From JBHJGP01 sp050331695 (GTDB lineage: Bacteria; Pseudomonadota; Alphaproteobacteria; Geminicoccales; Geminicoccaceae): a stretch of 64,000 bases of DNA. Location: NCBI GenBank assembly GCA_050331695.1, contig JBHJGP010000014.1:62001-126000 (forward strand), read 5' to 3'. Position numbers and translations under genes: made by a program. The notes beneath the pieces were generated by a model, which was not told the DNA's origin, ran no database searches, and saw only the letters and a program-made list of their open reading frames with translations. Every line of letters begins with the position of its first letter. Positions within the stretch are counted from its first letter, which is position 1. Positions 53,422-61,881 of the stretch are shown one piece after another.

Positions 53422-54413
53422 TAGCTCACCTGAAGTCGGCGGCCGTCAGCGACGCGCACATAGATGAAACTGAGATCGCCGTAGTAAGCGATCTGATCGA
53501 TCGTCGCCGGCAGCGTGATCTCACCCTCGAACGGTGTCGGCGTGGAATGGCTGAACCGGACCTTCTCTGGCCGGAGGATCAGTGCCCCGCTCGTGATCGT
53601 CCGATCGGCGCGCTCGACCTCACATTGGCCCAGAAGCGGGTTTCGCACCTGGGCGCGGTCGCCATCGACCGCCAGGACCACGCATTCGAAACTGTTGGTC
53701 ATGCCGATGAATTCGGCGACGAACCGATGCCTGGGGTGTTCGTAGAGGTCTTTAGGGCCGGCGATCTGAGCGATCCGCCCCCTGTCCATGACCGCGATCC
53801 GGTCAGCCATGCTCAGCGCTTCCTCCTGATCGTGGGTGACGATGACGAAGGTGATCCCCACCTCCTTTTGTAGCCGCACCAGTTCGAGCTGCATGTCTTC
53901 CCGCAGTTTCTTGTCGAGCGCGGACAGGGGCTCGTCCAGGAGCAGGACCTTCGGACGCTTGATCAGCGCTCGGGCCAGGGCGACCCGCTGGCGCTGACCG
54001 CCGGATAGCTGGTCGGGACGGCGGCCGGCCAGCGCGTCCAGCTGGACCATCGCCAGCGCTTCCTCGACCCGAGGGGCGATCTCGCTTCTTGGCGTGCCGG
54101 TCACCATCAGCCCGTAGCCGACATTGGCGGCCACGGTCATGTGCGGAAAGACAGCGTAGGACTGAAACACCATGTTGACCGGCCGGCGATGCGGCGGGGC
54201 CCGGGTGACGTCCTCGCCATCGATGATCAGCCTGCCGGCACTCGGCTGCTCGAAGCCGGCGAGCAGGCGGAGCAAGGTCGTCTTGCCGCAGCCCGAGGGC
54301 CCGAGAAGAGCGAAGAATTCGCCCCGTTGGATAGCGACCGACACGTCGTCGACCGCAAGCGTGTCGTCGAAACGCTTGCTGACGCCATCGATTTCGACGG
54401 CGGCCTCGGCCAT
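53325..54413 (-). CDS. potA: Spermidine/putrescine-type ABC transporter ATP-binding protein
   Basis: The 362-residue ATPase has Walker A GPSGCGKTT (about 39-47), Q-loop VFQSYAVFPHMTV, signature LSGGQRQRVALARAL, Walker B LLLDEPLSALD and H-loop VTHDQEEAL. A C-terminal TOBE domain (about 290-360) follows. It is of the PotA/polyamine-iron family. ATG overlaps the upstream permease stop (ATGA). The 3' end overlaps the convergent DUF3298 gene by 97 bp. Confidence 0.92.
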   Translation of the reverse strand: MAEAAVEIDGVSKRFDDTLAVDDVSVAIQRGEFFALLGPSGCGKTTLLRLLAGFEQPSAGRLIIDGEDVTRAPPHRRPVNMVFQSYAVFPHMTVAANVGYGLMVTGTPRSEIAPRVEEALAMVQLDALAGRRPDQLSGGQRQRVALARALIKRPKVLLLDEPLSALDKKLREDMQLELVRLQKEVGITFVIVTHDQEEALSMADRIAVMDRGRIAQIAGPKDLYEHPRHRFVAEFIGMTNSFECVVLAVDGDRAQVRNPLLGQCEVERADRTITSGALILRPEKVRFSHSTPTPFEGEITLPATIDQIAYYGDLSFIYVRVADGRRLQVSYYNAERVRASDPKPGDGCEIGVHPEDLLLVGD

Positions 54414-55240
54414 CAGCGCAATCCCTCATTTCGGGCCGGCGACTGCAGCCGCATGGCGATGACCGTGAGAACGATCGTGATCAGGATCAGCACGGTCGAG
54501 GCGGCGTTGACCTCCGGGGTCGCGCCGAACCGGACCATCGAATAGACCTTCACCGGAAAGGTCAGCGTATCCGGTCCGCTCGTGAAGAAGGTGATGACGA
54601 AATCGTCGAGCGAAAGCGTCATCGCCAAAAGGCCCCCGGCGAAAAGGCCTGGCACCATGAAGGGCAGCGTCACGTGGCGGAAGGTCTGCCACTCGCTGGC
54701 GCCCAGATCCTTGGACGCTTCCTCCTGGGACCGGTCGAAACCGGCCATGCGGGCACGTACGACAATAGCGACGAACGGAAAACTGAACGCGATGTGGCCG
54801 GCGATGATCGGCGACAGGTTCAAGGGCCATGGGAGATCGGTGGGAAACCCGGTTCGAAAGAAGAACGCCATGAGCGCCACGCCCATGCAAATTTCGGGCA
54901 CCACGATCGGCAAGGCTACAGCACCATCGACCACCGGCTTCATGGTGAAGCGAAACCGCCACAAAGCGAGGGCGGTAAGCCCGCCCAGGATCGTGCTGAC
55001 AACCGTCGAGATGACGGCGATCACCAGCGAATTGGTGAAGGCCTCGATCAGGGATGCGTTGTCGATGGCCTCGAGATAGTAGTCGAGTGTGAAACCCCGC
55101 CAGACGATGTTGCGCCTGCTGTCGTTGAAGCTGAAGATGACCAAAATGACGATCGGCGCGTAGAGAAAGACGAAGGTGGCCGCGAGCCAGAGACGCAGCC
55201 ACCAGCGCCTGGTGTAGTCGAGGGGGCCGGGTCTAGTCAT
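54413..55240 (-). CDS. potC: PotC-like ABC transporter permease
   Basis: About 275 residues with six membrane helices. The cytoplasmic coupling motif EEASKDLGASEWQTFRHVTLPFMVPG is at about 173-198, and the N-terminal FLYAPIVILVIFSFNDSRR matches PotC. The start is ATG at 55240, overlapping the potB stop by 8 bp; an earlier start would add seven residues. It pairs with PotB to form the channel. Confidence 0.92.
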   Translation of the reverse strand: MTRPGPLDYTRRWWLRLWLAATFVFLYAPIVILVIFSFNDSRRNIVWRGFTLDYYLEAIDNASLIEAFTNSLVIAVISTVVSTILGGLTALALWRFRFTMKPVVDGAVALPIVVPEICMGVALMAFFFRTGFPTDLPWPLNLSPIIAGHIAFSFPFVAIVVRARMAGFDRSQEEASKDLGASEWQTFRHVTLPFMVPGLFAGGLLAMTLSLDDFVITFFTSGPDTLTFPVKVYSMVRFGATPEVNAASTVLILITIVLTVIAMRLQSPARNEGLR

Positions 55241-56141
55241 GGGCCCTGTTCCGGCTGGCAAGCCAGGCGCGCAAGGCCAGGATAACGAAGGTCAGGTAGA
55301 GGAGGAGGAAGGACATGGCCGCGCCGAGGGGCCAGTTGTTGGCGCTTTTGAACTGACGCTCGATCACATTGCCGATCAGTTGGCTGTCCGGTCCGCCCAA
55401 AAGGTCCGAGATCAGAAAGGTACCGACCGCCGGGATGAACACGAGGATGAGCCCGGAGACGATGCCGGCGCTGGCCAGCGGCACCGTGATCCGAAAGAAG
55501 GTGGTGATCTGACCCGCTCCCAGATCCAGGCTTGCCTCGATCAGGCTCTTGTCCAGCCGTTCGAGCGCCGCGTAGAGCGGCAGGATCATGAACGGCAGAT
55601 AGATGTAGACGATGCCGACAACGACGGCCGTGTTGTTGTAGAGAAGATCCAGCGGCTGAAACCGTTCGCCGAGCAAGCCCGCGAGCCCGAGCGGGGTCAA
55701 CAGGACAACTGCTCCATCCCACAGGCTCTCGAGACCGGCATTGACGTAGCCCTTGCGTCTCAGGACCGCGATCATCGCGTAGGTGCGGATCAGGATGTTG
55801 GTCCAAAAAGGAAGGATAATCAGAACCAGAAGGAGGGTTTTGATCCGATCGGGCGCGAAGCTGAGCGCGAACGCCACCGGAAAGCCAACGATCAACGTGA
55901 TCAACGTGGCGATGCCGCCGATCCATAAGGATTTTAGAAACAGCCCGAGATAAAGTGGGTCCAGCGCTTCCCGGTAGTTGGCGAGCGTCCAGGTGATCTT
56001 GAGCTCGGCGGGGCCGACCCGTTCGCCGAATGCGACGACCCAGACGATACCGAGCGGAATGAAAAAAAATAGAAGGAGCCAAAGACTGCCGGGGAGAAGA
56101 AACGTCCAGAACACGACTGGATGTCGGCGCCAGTTTTCCAA
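55233..56141 (-). CDS. potB: PotB-like ABC transporter permease
   Basis: The 302-residue protein has six membrane helices and the coupling motif EASLDLGAGQITTFFRITVPLASAG (about 207-231). The N-terminal LLPGSLWLLLFFFIPLGIVWVVAFGE fits PotB. The start is a TTG at 56141 with a distant GGGAGA, so the N-terminus is not certain. First gene of potB-potC-potA here. The usual binding protein PotD or PotF is absent from both sides, so the substrate is not fixed. Confidence 0.88.
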   Translation of the reverse strand: MENWRRHPVVFWTFLLPGSLWLLLFFFIPLGIVWVVAFGERVGPAELKITWTLANYREALDPLYLGLFLKSLWIGGIATLITLIVGFPVAFALSFAPDRIKTLLLVLIILPFWTNILIRTYAMIAVLRRKGYVNAGLESLWDGAVVLLTPLGLAGLLGERFQPLDLLYNNTAVVVGIVYIYLPFMILPLYAALERLDKSLIEASLDLGAGQITTFFRITVPLASAGIVSGLILVFIPAVGTFLISDLLGGPDSQLIGNVIERQFKSANNWPLGAAMSFLLLYLTFVILALRAWLASRNRAHD

Positions 56142-56222
56142 GCCGCTTGCGTCTCCCTTTGGGCGAATTCCCCGATCATGGTTAGCGACGGCCCAAGCGT
56201 TTGGCCATCGCTTTGGACGGGT

Positions 56223-56846
56223 TCACTCACGAGCCAAGCCCGACCGCCGGAGCCAACCGATCGGTATCAGGGCCGGCACCCGGGCGCGGTATTGGCGATA
56301 GGCGTCGCCATAGAGAGTGATCAGCTTTCGTTCCTCTAGCACGATGCCGACGGCCAGATAGGCCGACGCCCAGAACGCCGTGCTCAGGGAAAAGGCGTCC
56401 GTCACCGAACCCCAGAGCAACATCAGACCGCCGGCATAGAGCGGATGGCGGACGTGAGCGTTGAGGCCGCCCGTGTTGAGCGGCTCGATACCGTTCTGGT
56501 TCTCGCTTCGGCCCCGGCGCCATTGCTCGGTGCCGGCAAACCGACTGAGATCATAGCCCCGAAGCCCGATCACCAGGATCACCGTGCCGCCTGCGATCAT
56601 GGTCAGCTGCGCGGCCCGTATCGGCCAGGGCCAGTCGAAGGCCATCGCGCCCGGCCGCAGCCAGAGCCAGGCCGGCACCAGGACCAGGATCAAATGAAGG
56701 ACGGAAATCGCATTGTAGGCAAGGCGATCCCTGGCGCCGAACCAGCGTTCCAGCAGGCGTCGCCCCGGGCTTGCCGCCAAAAGCGAGTGGCCGAGGCCGA
56801 AGCTCGCCCATAAAAGCGCGTAGAGCAGATGATCACTGACGGACAA
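56223..56846 (-). CDS. ICMT/NnrU-family membrane methyltransferase
   Basis: About 207 residues and five membrane helices. The C-terminal half holds LNAHVRHPLYAGGLMLLWG (about 128-146) and VLEERKLITLYGDAYRQYRARVPALIP (about 168-194), the cofactor-binding HP and EE motifs of isoprenylcysteine-methyltransferase-like enzymes. Relatives include methanethiol S-methyltransferase MddA and NnrU, so function is open. I prefer the TTG at 56846 (MSVSDHLLYALL); a GTG at 56930 would add 28 residues encoded by a hairpin region. Confidence 0.75.
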   Translation of the reverse strand: MSVSDHLLYALLWASFGLGHSLLAASPGRRLLERWFGARDRLAYNAISVLHLILVLVPAWLWLRPGAMAFDWPWPIRAAQLTMIAGGTVILVIGLRGYDLSRFAGTEQWRRGRSENQNGIEPLNTGGLNAHVRHPLYAGGLMLLWGSVTDAFSLSTAFWASAYLAVGIVLEERKLITLYGDAYRQYRARVPALIPIGWLRRSGLARE

Positions 56847-56864
56847 GGTGCTGATATCCCTATC

Positions 56865-56911
56865 GGGGTGTCGACGAGGCGAAAGCGCAGCGCTGCGATG
56901 ATTGACACCCC
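56865..56911. repeat. Divergent-promoter inverted repeat with inner palindrome
   Basis: GGGGTGTC (56865-56872) and GACACCCC (56904-56911) are perfect inverse copies, each flanked by TATC. The 31-nt centre contains the 12-bp perfect palindrome CGCAGCGCTGCG (56886-56897). A TTGACA at 56902-56907 overlaps the right arm and could be a -35 box for the ABC operon starting at 57001. The arms probably form an operator for a dimeric regulator. Confidence 0.55.
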
Positions 56912-57000
56912 TATCCGCAATCGCCCACACACAATGTTAGCAAATCACATGAATGCGATGCCAAGCGCGATCGAACGAAACAGGTGGGAGCGAACCCGTC

Positions 57001-58161
57001 ATGACAATTCTCAAAAAATGCGGTTTGGCCGCCGTGACGTTGGCCCTGGCGGGCGGATCCATCGCCGCCGAGCCGGTCAAGATCGGCATGGTGACGACGC
57101 TTTCGACGGGCGCCGGCTATCTTGGCGAGGACGTCCGCAACGGCTTTGAGCTCGCCGTCTCCATGGCCGGCAAGGCCGATCAGATCGAGCTTTTGGTCGA
57201 GGATGACGGCCGCAAGCCGGAACAGGGGCTGGCGATCGCCGAGCGGATGATCGAGCGCGATGGCGTCAAGCTCATGACCGGCATCATCTTCTCGAACGTG
57301 GCGATGGCGGTGGTGCCGAAGATCGTGCGCGACGGCATCGTCTATGTCAGTCCCAATGCCGGTCCCTCCCAGTTGGCGGGCAAGGGCTGTCATCCGAACT
57401 ATTTCAACGCCGCCTGGCAGAACGACAATCTGCACGAGGCGATGGGCGCCTACGTGAAAAGCGAAGGCTACGACAAGGTCTATCTGCTCGCGCCCAACTA
57501 TCCGGCGGGCCAGGACGCGCTGACCGGCTTCAAACGGTTCTACGATGGCGGTGTCGCCGGCGAGGTCTACACCCAGCTCGGCCAGACCGATTACGCCGCC
57601 GAACTGTCTAGCCTCCGGGCCGCCGAGCCCGACGCGGTCTTCTTCTTCTATCCCGGCGGCATGGGCATCAATTTCGTCAAGCAAGCCGCCCAGGCGGGGA
57701 TCACGAGCGAGATCCCATTCTTCGGTCCGGCCTTCTCGTTCGACGACAATCTGGTCGACGCGGTCGGTGAGGCGGCGCTCGGGATCAAGAACAGTGCCCA
57801 GTGGTCACCGGATCTGGAAAATCAGGCCAACCAAGCGTTCGTCACGGCCTATAAGGACGCTTACGGTAAGAACCCGACGCTCTATTCGAGCCAGGGCTTC
57901 GACACCGCCAATCTGATCTTGGCGGCTCTGGAGACGACCGATTTAAGCGTCGAAGACACGGACGCGCTGACCGCCGCGCTGACGGCGGCCGAGTTCACGG
58001 CCGTTCGCGGTGATTTCGCCTTCGGTCCCAACCGCCACCCGATCCAGGACATCTATGTCCGGGAAGTGGTGGAGGACGAGGACGGTACATTGACCAACAG
58101 GCTGGTCGCCAAGGTATTCGAGGATCACGCCGACGCCTATGCCGGGGACTGCCAGCCCTAG
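57001..58161 (+). CDS. ABC transporter substrate-binding protein, LivK type
   Basis: The 386-residue protein has a signal peptide (cleavage at SIAA-EPV, about 22) and a periplasmic binding protein type I fold: KIGMVTTLSTGAGYLGEDVRNGFELAV, LLVEDDGRKPEQGLAIAERMI, YVSPNAGPSQLAGKGCHPNYF and YSSQGFDTANLIL. It is the branched-chain amino acid/amide/aromatic family; substrate unknown. Start ATG 57001 gives a clean signal peptide; longer frames lead into the divergent promoter. 60 bp before the permease gene. Confidence 0.92.
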   Translation: MTILKKCGLAAVTLALAGGSIAAEPVKIGMVTTLSTGAGYLGEDVRNGFELAVSMAGKADQIELLVEDDGRKPEQGLAIAERMIERDGVKLMTGIIFSNVAMAVVPKIVRDGIVYVSPNAGPSQLAGKGCHPNYFNAAWQNDNLHEAMGAYVKSEGYDKVYLLAPNYPAGQDALTGFKRFYDGGVAGEVYTQLGQTDYAAELSSLRAAEPDAVFFFYPGGMGINFVKQAAQAGITSEIPFFGPAFSFDDNLVDAVGEAALGIKNSAQWSPDLENQANQAFVTAYKDAYGKNPTLYSSQGFDTANLILAALETTDLSVEDTDALTAALTAAEFTAVRGDFAFGPNRHPIQDIYVREVVEDEDGTLTNRLVAKVFEDHADAYAGDCQP

Positions 58162-58221
58162 GCCGGCACGCCTCGGCCGCGCCGGTGCCCGGATAGCGTC
58201 AGCAGCCGCCGGCGGCACGCG

Positions 58222-59136
58222 ATGTTGTTGTTCATCGAGCAGGTACTGAACGGCCTTCAGTTCGGCGTCACGCTATTCCTCATGGCCTCCGGCCTGACGC
58301 TGATCTTCGGCATCATGCGGCTGATCAATCTGGCCCACGGCTCGCTCTACATGGCCGGCGCCTATGTCGCGGCAACCGTCTCGATCGCCAGCGGCGGTTT
58401 TCTGGTCGGTCTGGTTGCCGGCGTCACGGCCGCAGCCGTGGCTGGTTTCGCGCTCGAGCGCCTCGTCATGCGCCGGCTCTACCGGCGGGATCATCTGGAC
58501 CAGGTGCTCGCGACCTTCGCCATCATCCTCATGAGCAACGAGGCCGTCAGTTGGATCTGGGGGCGCCAGCCCCTTCGTCTGGACCCGCCCTCCTGGCTTC
58601 AGGGCACGATCGAGCTGGTGCCCGGCGCGCCTTACCCGGCCTACCGGCTGGCCGTGATCCTGGTCGGTCTCGCCGTGGTCGTGGCCCTGTTCCTCCTGAT
58701 CCAACGCACGCGGCTTGGCATGTGGATCCGCGCCGGCAGTGAGAACCGGGGCATGCTGGAAGCGCTGGGCGTCGATGTCGGTCGGGTGTTCGCCGTTATT
58801 TTCGCCTTGGGCGCGGCCTTTGCCGGTCTCGCTGGGGTCATGGCCGGTCCCTTCATCGCCATCGAACCCGGCATGGGCGAGCAGATCCTGATCCTGACCT
58901 TCGTCGTCGTGGTGATCGGCGGGCTCGGCTCGGTGACCGGCGCCTCGGTCGGCGCGCTTCTGGTGGGCCTCACGGACACGCTCGGCCGGGTCTATCTGCC
59001 GAGCCTGTTGCGGACGGTACTGCCCGCAAGCGAGGCCGATGTGGTCGGCGCGTCGCTGGCGGCCATGACGATCTATCTGGTGATGGCCGTGGTTCTGACA
59101 GTGAAACCCACCGGCCTGTTCGGCCGCTCGGAGTGA
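58222..59136 (+). CDS. livH: Branched-chain amino acid-type ABC permease (LivH)
   Basis: The 304-residue protein has about eight membrane helices and the LivH N-terminal block QVLNGLQFGVTLFLMASGLTLIFGIMRLINLAHGSLYMAGAYVA, with RAGSENRGMLEALGVDVGRVFA in the cytoplasmic loop (about 171-192). It forms the channel with LivM. It overlaps livM by GTGA. Confidence 0.94.
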   Translation: MLLFIEQVLNGLQFGVTLFLMASGLTLIFGIMRLINLAHGSLYMAGAYVAATVSIASGGFLVGLVAGVTAAAVAGFALERLVMRRLYRRDHLDQVLATFAIILMSNEAVSWIWGRQPLRLDPPSWLQGTIELVPGAPYPAYRLAVILVGLAVVVALFLLIQRTRLGMWIRAGSENRGMLEALGVDVGRVFAVIFALGAAFAGLAGVMAGPFIAIEPGMGEQILILTFVVVVIGGLGSVTGASVGALLVGLTDTLGRVYLPSLLRTVLPASEADVVGASLAAMTIYLVMAVVLTVKPTGLFGRSE

Positions 59137-60116
59137 CCCCTGCATCGATGAGCCGGGACCGGATCGCGGCGCTCGTCATCCTCCTGCTGGCAGGTGCCGC
59201 GGCTCCGCTGGCCCTGGTGTTGGACCAGCCCTTCGCGGTCAACTTGTTGAGCAAGGCCCTGATCCTGGCGCTCGCCGCCTCGGCGCTCAATCTGGTGCTG
59301 GGCTACGGCCACCTGGTCAGTTTCGGTCATGCCGCATTCTTCGGCGTCGGCGGCTATGCCGTCGGCATTTTGTCCTTCCACCATTTCGACGAGAGCCGGG
59401 TGCTCGGTCTCGCCGGCACGGATCAGGCACTGATCGCCTGGCCCGTGGCCGCGGCTCTGGCCGGGCTGGTCGCGCTGTTGACGGGCGCGGTCGCCATGCG
59501 CACGCGCGGCGCCTATTTCATCATGATCACGCTCGCTTTCGCGCAGATGGCGTTCTTCGTCTTCGTGTCGCTCACGGCCTATGGCGGCGATGACGGCTTG
59601 TCGCTTTGGTGGGGGCGAAGCCAGGTGGCGGGTCTCGTCATCAACGATCGCCTGACCTTCTTCGCCGTGGTCTGGGTGGCGCTGGGCCTCTGGACCTTCC
59701 TCCTGATCGCCATCACCCGTTCGTCGTTCGGCCGGGCGCTTGTCGGCACCGCCCAAAACGAAACCCGGATGGCGGCGCTCGGGTTCGAGCCTTACCGGAT
59801 CAGGCTCATGGCCTACGTCATCTCGGGCGCCGTCACTGGGCTCGCCGGTGCCCTGTTCGTCGAACTCAACGGCTTCGTCAGCCCGGACCTCGTGCACTGG
59901 TCGCGCTCGGGCCAGTTCATGATCATCGTGATCCTGGGCGGTATCGGTACCGCCTGCGGGCCCATCCTGGGTGCGCTCACATTCGTGTTGCTGGAAGAGG
60001 TGTTCGTCAGTTTGACCGAACATTGGGGCTTCTTCCTGGGCGCAATCCTGCTGACGCTGGTTCTGGTGGCCAAGGGCGGTCTCGCCGGCCTTTTGCTCCG
60101 GCGGGCCAAACCATGA
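59133..60116 (+). CDS. livM: Branched-chain amino acid-type ABC permease (LivM)
   Basis: The 327-residue protein carries the LivM block SALNLVLGYGHLVSFGHAAFFGVGGYAVGIL (about 50-80), GAYFIMITLAFAQM (about 126-139) and GTAQNETRMAALGFEPYRIRLMAYVISGAVTGLAGAL (about 205-241). Start is a GTG at 59133 overlapping the livH stop. It overlaps livG by ATGA. Confidence 0.94.
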   Translation: MTPASMSRDRIAALVILLLAGAAAPLALVLDQPFAVNLLSKALILALAASALNLVLGYGHLVSFGHAAFFGVGGYAVGILSFHHFDESRVLGLAGTDQALIAWPVAAALAGLVALLTGAVAMRTRGAYFIMITLAFAQMAFFVFVSLTAYGGDDGLSLWWGRSQVAGLVINDRLTFFAVVWVALGLWTFLLIAITRSSFGRALVGTAQNETRMAALGFEPYRIRLMAYVISGAVTGLAGALFVELNGFVSPDLVHWSRSGQFMIIVILGGIGTACGPILGALTFVLLEEVFVSLTEHWGFFLGAILLTLVLVAKGGLAGLLLRRAKP

Positions 60117-60862
60117 CCCCGCTTCTCGAAACGAGGGCGCTCGCCAAATCGTTCGGCGGCATCCAAGCGATCTCGAACGTCGATCTGACCTGCGCCGCTC
60201 ACGAGATCCATGGCCTGATCGGACCCAACGGTGCCGGTAAGACCACGCTTGTCGCCTGTCTCCAGGGCCAGCTTCGTCCGGACCGGGGCCGGATCATGCT
60301 GGACGGGCGGGACATCACCGGGCTGTCGATGCCGGCCCGTTCGCGCGCGGGCATCGCCCGAACGTTTCAGATCACCAGCATTTTCGAGAACATGAGCGTT
60401 TTCGAGAATGTGGCCATGGTCACCCGCGCGCGAGGCGGCGCCGCCTTTCGTCTGTTCGATGGCGCGCGTCTCAGCGTCGACAACAGCAACCGAATCGACG
60501 AGATCCTGATCCGCACCGGCCTTGGCCGCGATGGTCATCACCTGGCCTCGGATCTGCCCCACGGCGCCAAGCGGCAGTTGGAGCTGGCCATGGCAATCGC
60601 CTCGGACCCGAGCGTGCTCCTCCTCGACGAACCGATGGCGGGACTGGGGCCGGGCGAAACCGCAGAGCTTGCCGATGTCATCCGGACCTTGCGCCCGCTG
60701 GCGGCGATCTTGCTGATCGAACATGACATGGACGTGGTCTTCAGCCTGGCCGACCGGATCTCGGTGATGGTCGGCGGCCGCGTGATCGCCAGCGGCTCGC
60801 CGTCCGAGGTCCAGAGCGATCCGGAGGTCAAACGCGCCTATCTCGGCGATGAGCCATGCTGA
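60113..60862 (+). CDS. livG: Branched-chain amino acid-type ABC ATPase (LivG)
   Basis: The 249-residue ATPase has Walker A GPNGAGKTT (about 38-46), RTFQITSIFENMSVFENVAM, the signature region LPHGAKRQLELAMAI, Walker B LLLDEPMAGLGPGE and H-loop LIEHDMDVVF. The signature is LPHGAKR in place of LSGGQ, typical of LivG-type ATPases. ATG at 60113 overlaps the livM stop; a longer frame from 59606 lies inside livM. Confidence 0.94.
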   Translation: MTPLLETRALAKSFGGIQAISNVDLTCAAHEIHGLIGPNGAGKTTLVACLQGQLRPDRGRIMLDGRDITGLSMPARSRAGIARTFQITSIFENMSVFENVAMVTRARGGAAFRLFDGARLSVDNSNRIDEILIRTGLGRDGHHLASDLPHGAKRQLELAMAIASDPSVLLLDEPMAGLGPGETAELADVIRTLRPLAAILLIEHDMDVVFSLADRISVMVGGRVIASGSPSEVQSDPEVKRAYLGDEPC

Positions 60863-61542
60863 CGGTGGAGGGTCTACAAGCCGGCTACGGCAGTGCGAGC
60901 GTTTTGTTCGGTGTCGATCTGACGATCGGCGCCGGCGAGATCTCGGCCCTTCTCGGGCGCAACGGCATGGGTAAGACGACCAGTGTCCGGGCCATCACCG
61001 GCCAAATCCCAGTCCGCGCCGGCGTAGTCCGCCTGGACCAACGTCCGCTCGAGGGCTTGCCGGCTCACAAGATCGCCCGCGCCGGCATCGGGCTGGTGCC
61101 GGAAGGGCGCCAGATTTTCCGGACCCTCAGTGTCGAGGAAAATCTTCTGGCAACGGCGCGACCCGGTCCCTGGAGCCTGCGCCGGATCCAGGACCTGTTT
61201 CCCGTGCTCGCCGAGCGGCGCCGGGCGTTCGGCCATCAGCTTTCGGGCGGGGAGCAACAGATGCTGGCGATCAGCCGGGCGTTGATGACCAATCCCAAAC
61301 TTCTGATCATGGATGAGGCGACCGAGGGACTGGCGCCCCTTTTACGGCAGCGGATCTGGGAGGTGGTCGGTATCCTCAAGGCCGAGGGCCAGGCGATATT
61401 GTTGATTGATCCGGACCTCGAAGCCGTGCTTCGGGTGACCGACCGATGGCGGGTTCTGGAGAAGGGCCGCGTCGTTCTCGAGAGCCGTGGCCAGCCGACC
61501 ATGGCCGACAAAAGGGAACTAAGACGCCGTCTCAGCGTCTAG
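60856..61542 (+). CDS. livF: Branched-chain amino acid-type ABC ATPase (LivF)
   Basis: The 228-residue ATPase has Walker A GRNGMGKTT (about 35-43), GLVPEGRQIFRTLSVEENL (about 77-95), signature LSGGEQQMLAISRAL and Walker B LLIMDEATEGLAP. The expected LLVEQ of LivF is LLIDPDLEAVL here, a small departure at the H-loop region. It overlaps livG by 7 bp and ends the importer operon. Confidence 0.93.
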   Translation: MLTVEGLQAGYGSASVLFGVDLTIGAGEISALLGRNGMGKTTSVRAITGQIPVRAGVVRLDQRPLEGLPAHKIARAGIGLVPEGRQIFRTLSVEENLLATARPGPWSLRRIQDLFPVLAERRRAFGHQLSGGEQQMLAISRALMTNPKLLIMDEATEGLAPLLRQRIWEVVGILKAEGQAILLIDPDLEAVLRVTDRWRVLEKGRVVLESRGQPTMADKRELRRRLSV

Positions 61543-61634
61543 TTATCAACAGGCTCTAACAGCGCTATTTCCGCATCGGGCTCTTGTACACAGCCCGATA
61601 GAAAGCCACCTAAAGAATGTCCGAGGGCTCGCAA

Positions 61635-61772
61635 GTTCAGGATCGGTCCCGGCGGCCAATGTCGGGCGCTTCGGCTCCACACAAAGCCGTCGAGCGCTGA
61701 CCGCCGGGATCCGATCCTTCCGAACCCCCGCTAGCACGCCCGTCCCGGAAATGTTGGGGCGGGCGCTTTTTT
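61635..61772 (+). ncRNA. Candidate small RNA: long rod hairpin plus terminator
   Basis: The 339-bp gap between livF and mutS has no coding frame that I can support. At 61635-61725 it forms a long imperfect rod: GTTC/GAAC, AGGATCGG/CCGATCCT, CCCGGCGG/CCGCCGGG, GCGCT/AGCGC and CGGCT/AGCCG are nested in order, with small bulges and an 8-nt end loop. Nine bases later a strong terminator with six T residues follows. A leader of about 90 bases separates it from the livF stop. It resembles a rod-type RNA such as 6S or SRP RNA in shape, but I do not see the conserved loop of either. It could also be the 3' end of the liv mRNA. Confidence 0.5.
61733..61772 (+). terminator. Intrinsic terminator between livF and mutS
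   Basis: AGCaCGCCCGtCCC (61733-61746) pairs with GGGGCGGGCGCT (61756-61767) through a 9-nt loop, followed by six T residues (61767-61772). It ends whatever is transcribed rightward from the liv operon or the candidate small RNA, 110 bp before mutS. Confidence 0.85.
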
Positions 61773-61881
61773 GTCCGCTCGCCCGCATGCGCTTGGCGTT
61801 TCGAACAGGCTTGGTCTACTACAGGGCCGGAAGTGAACTTGTTCTGAACACAACCGCAGATTACTGTTTCAGGAGAACCAC

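Noticed and set aside
59606..60112. Upstream extension of the livG frame
   Set aside because: It lies inside livM; the ABC domain starts at ATG 60113, which overlaps the livM stop.
61635..61772. 6S or SRP RNA
   Set aside because: Rod shape fits, but the SRP GGAA-loop motif and 6S central bubble could not be identified.
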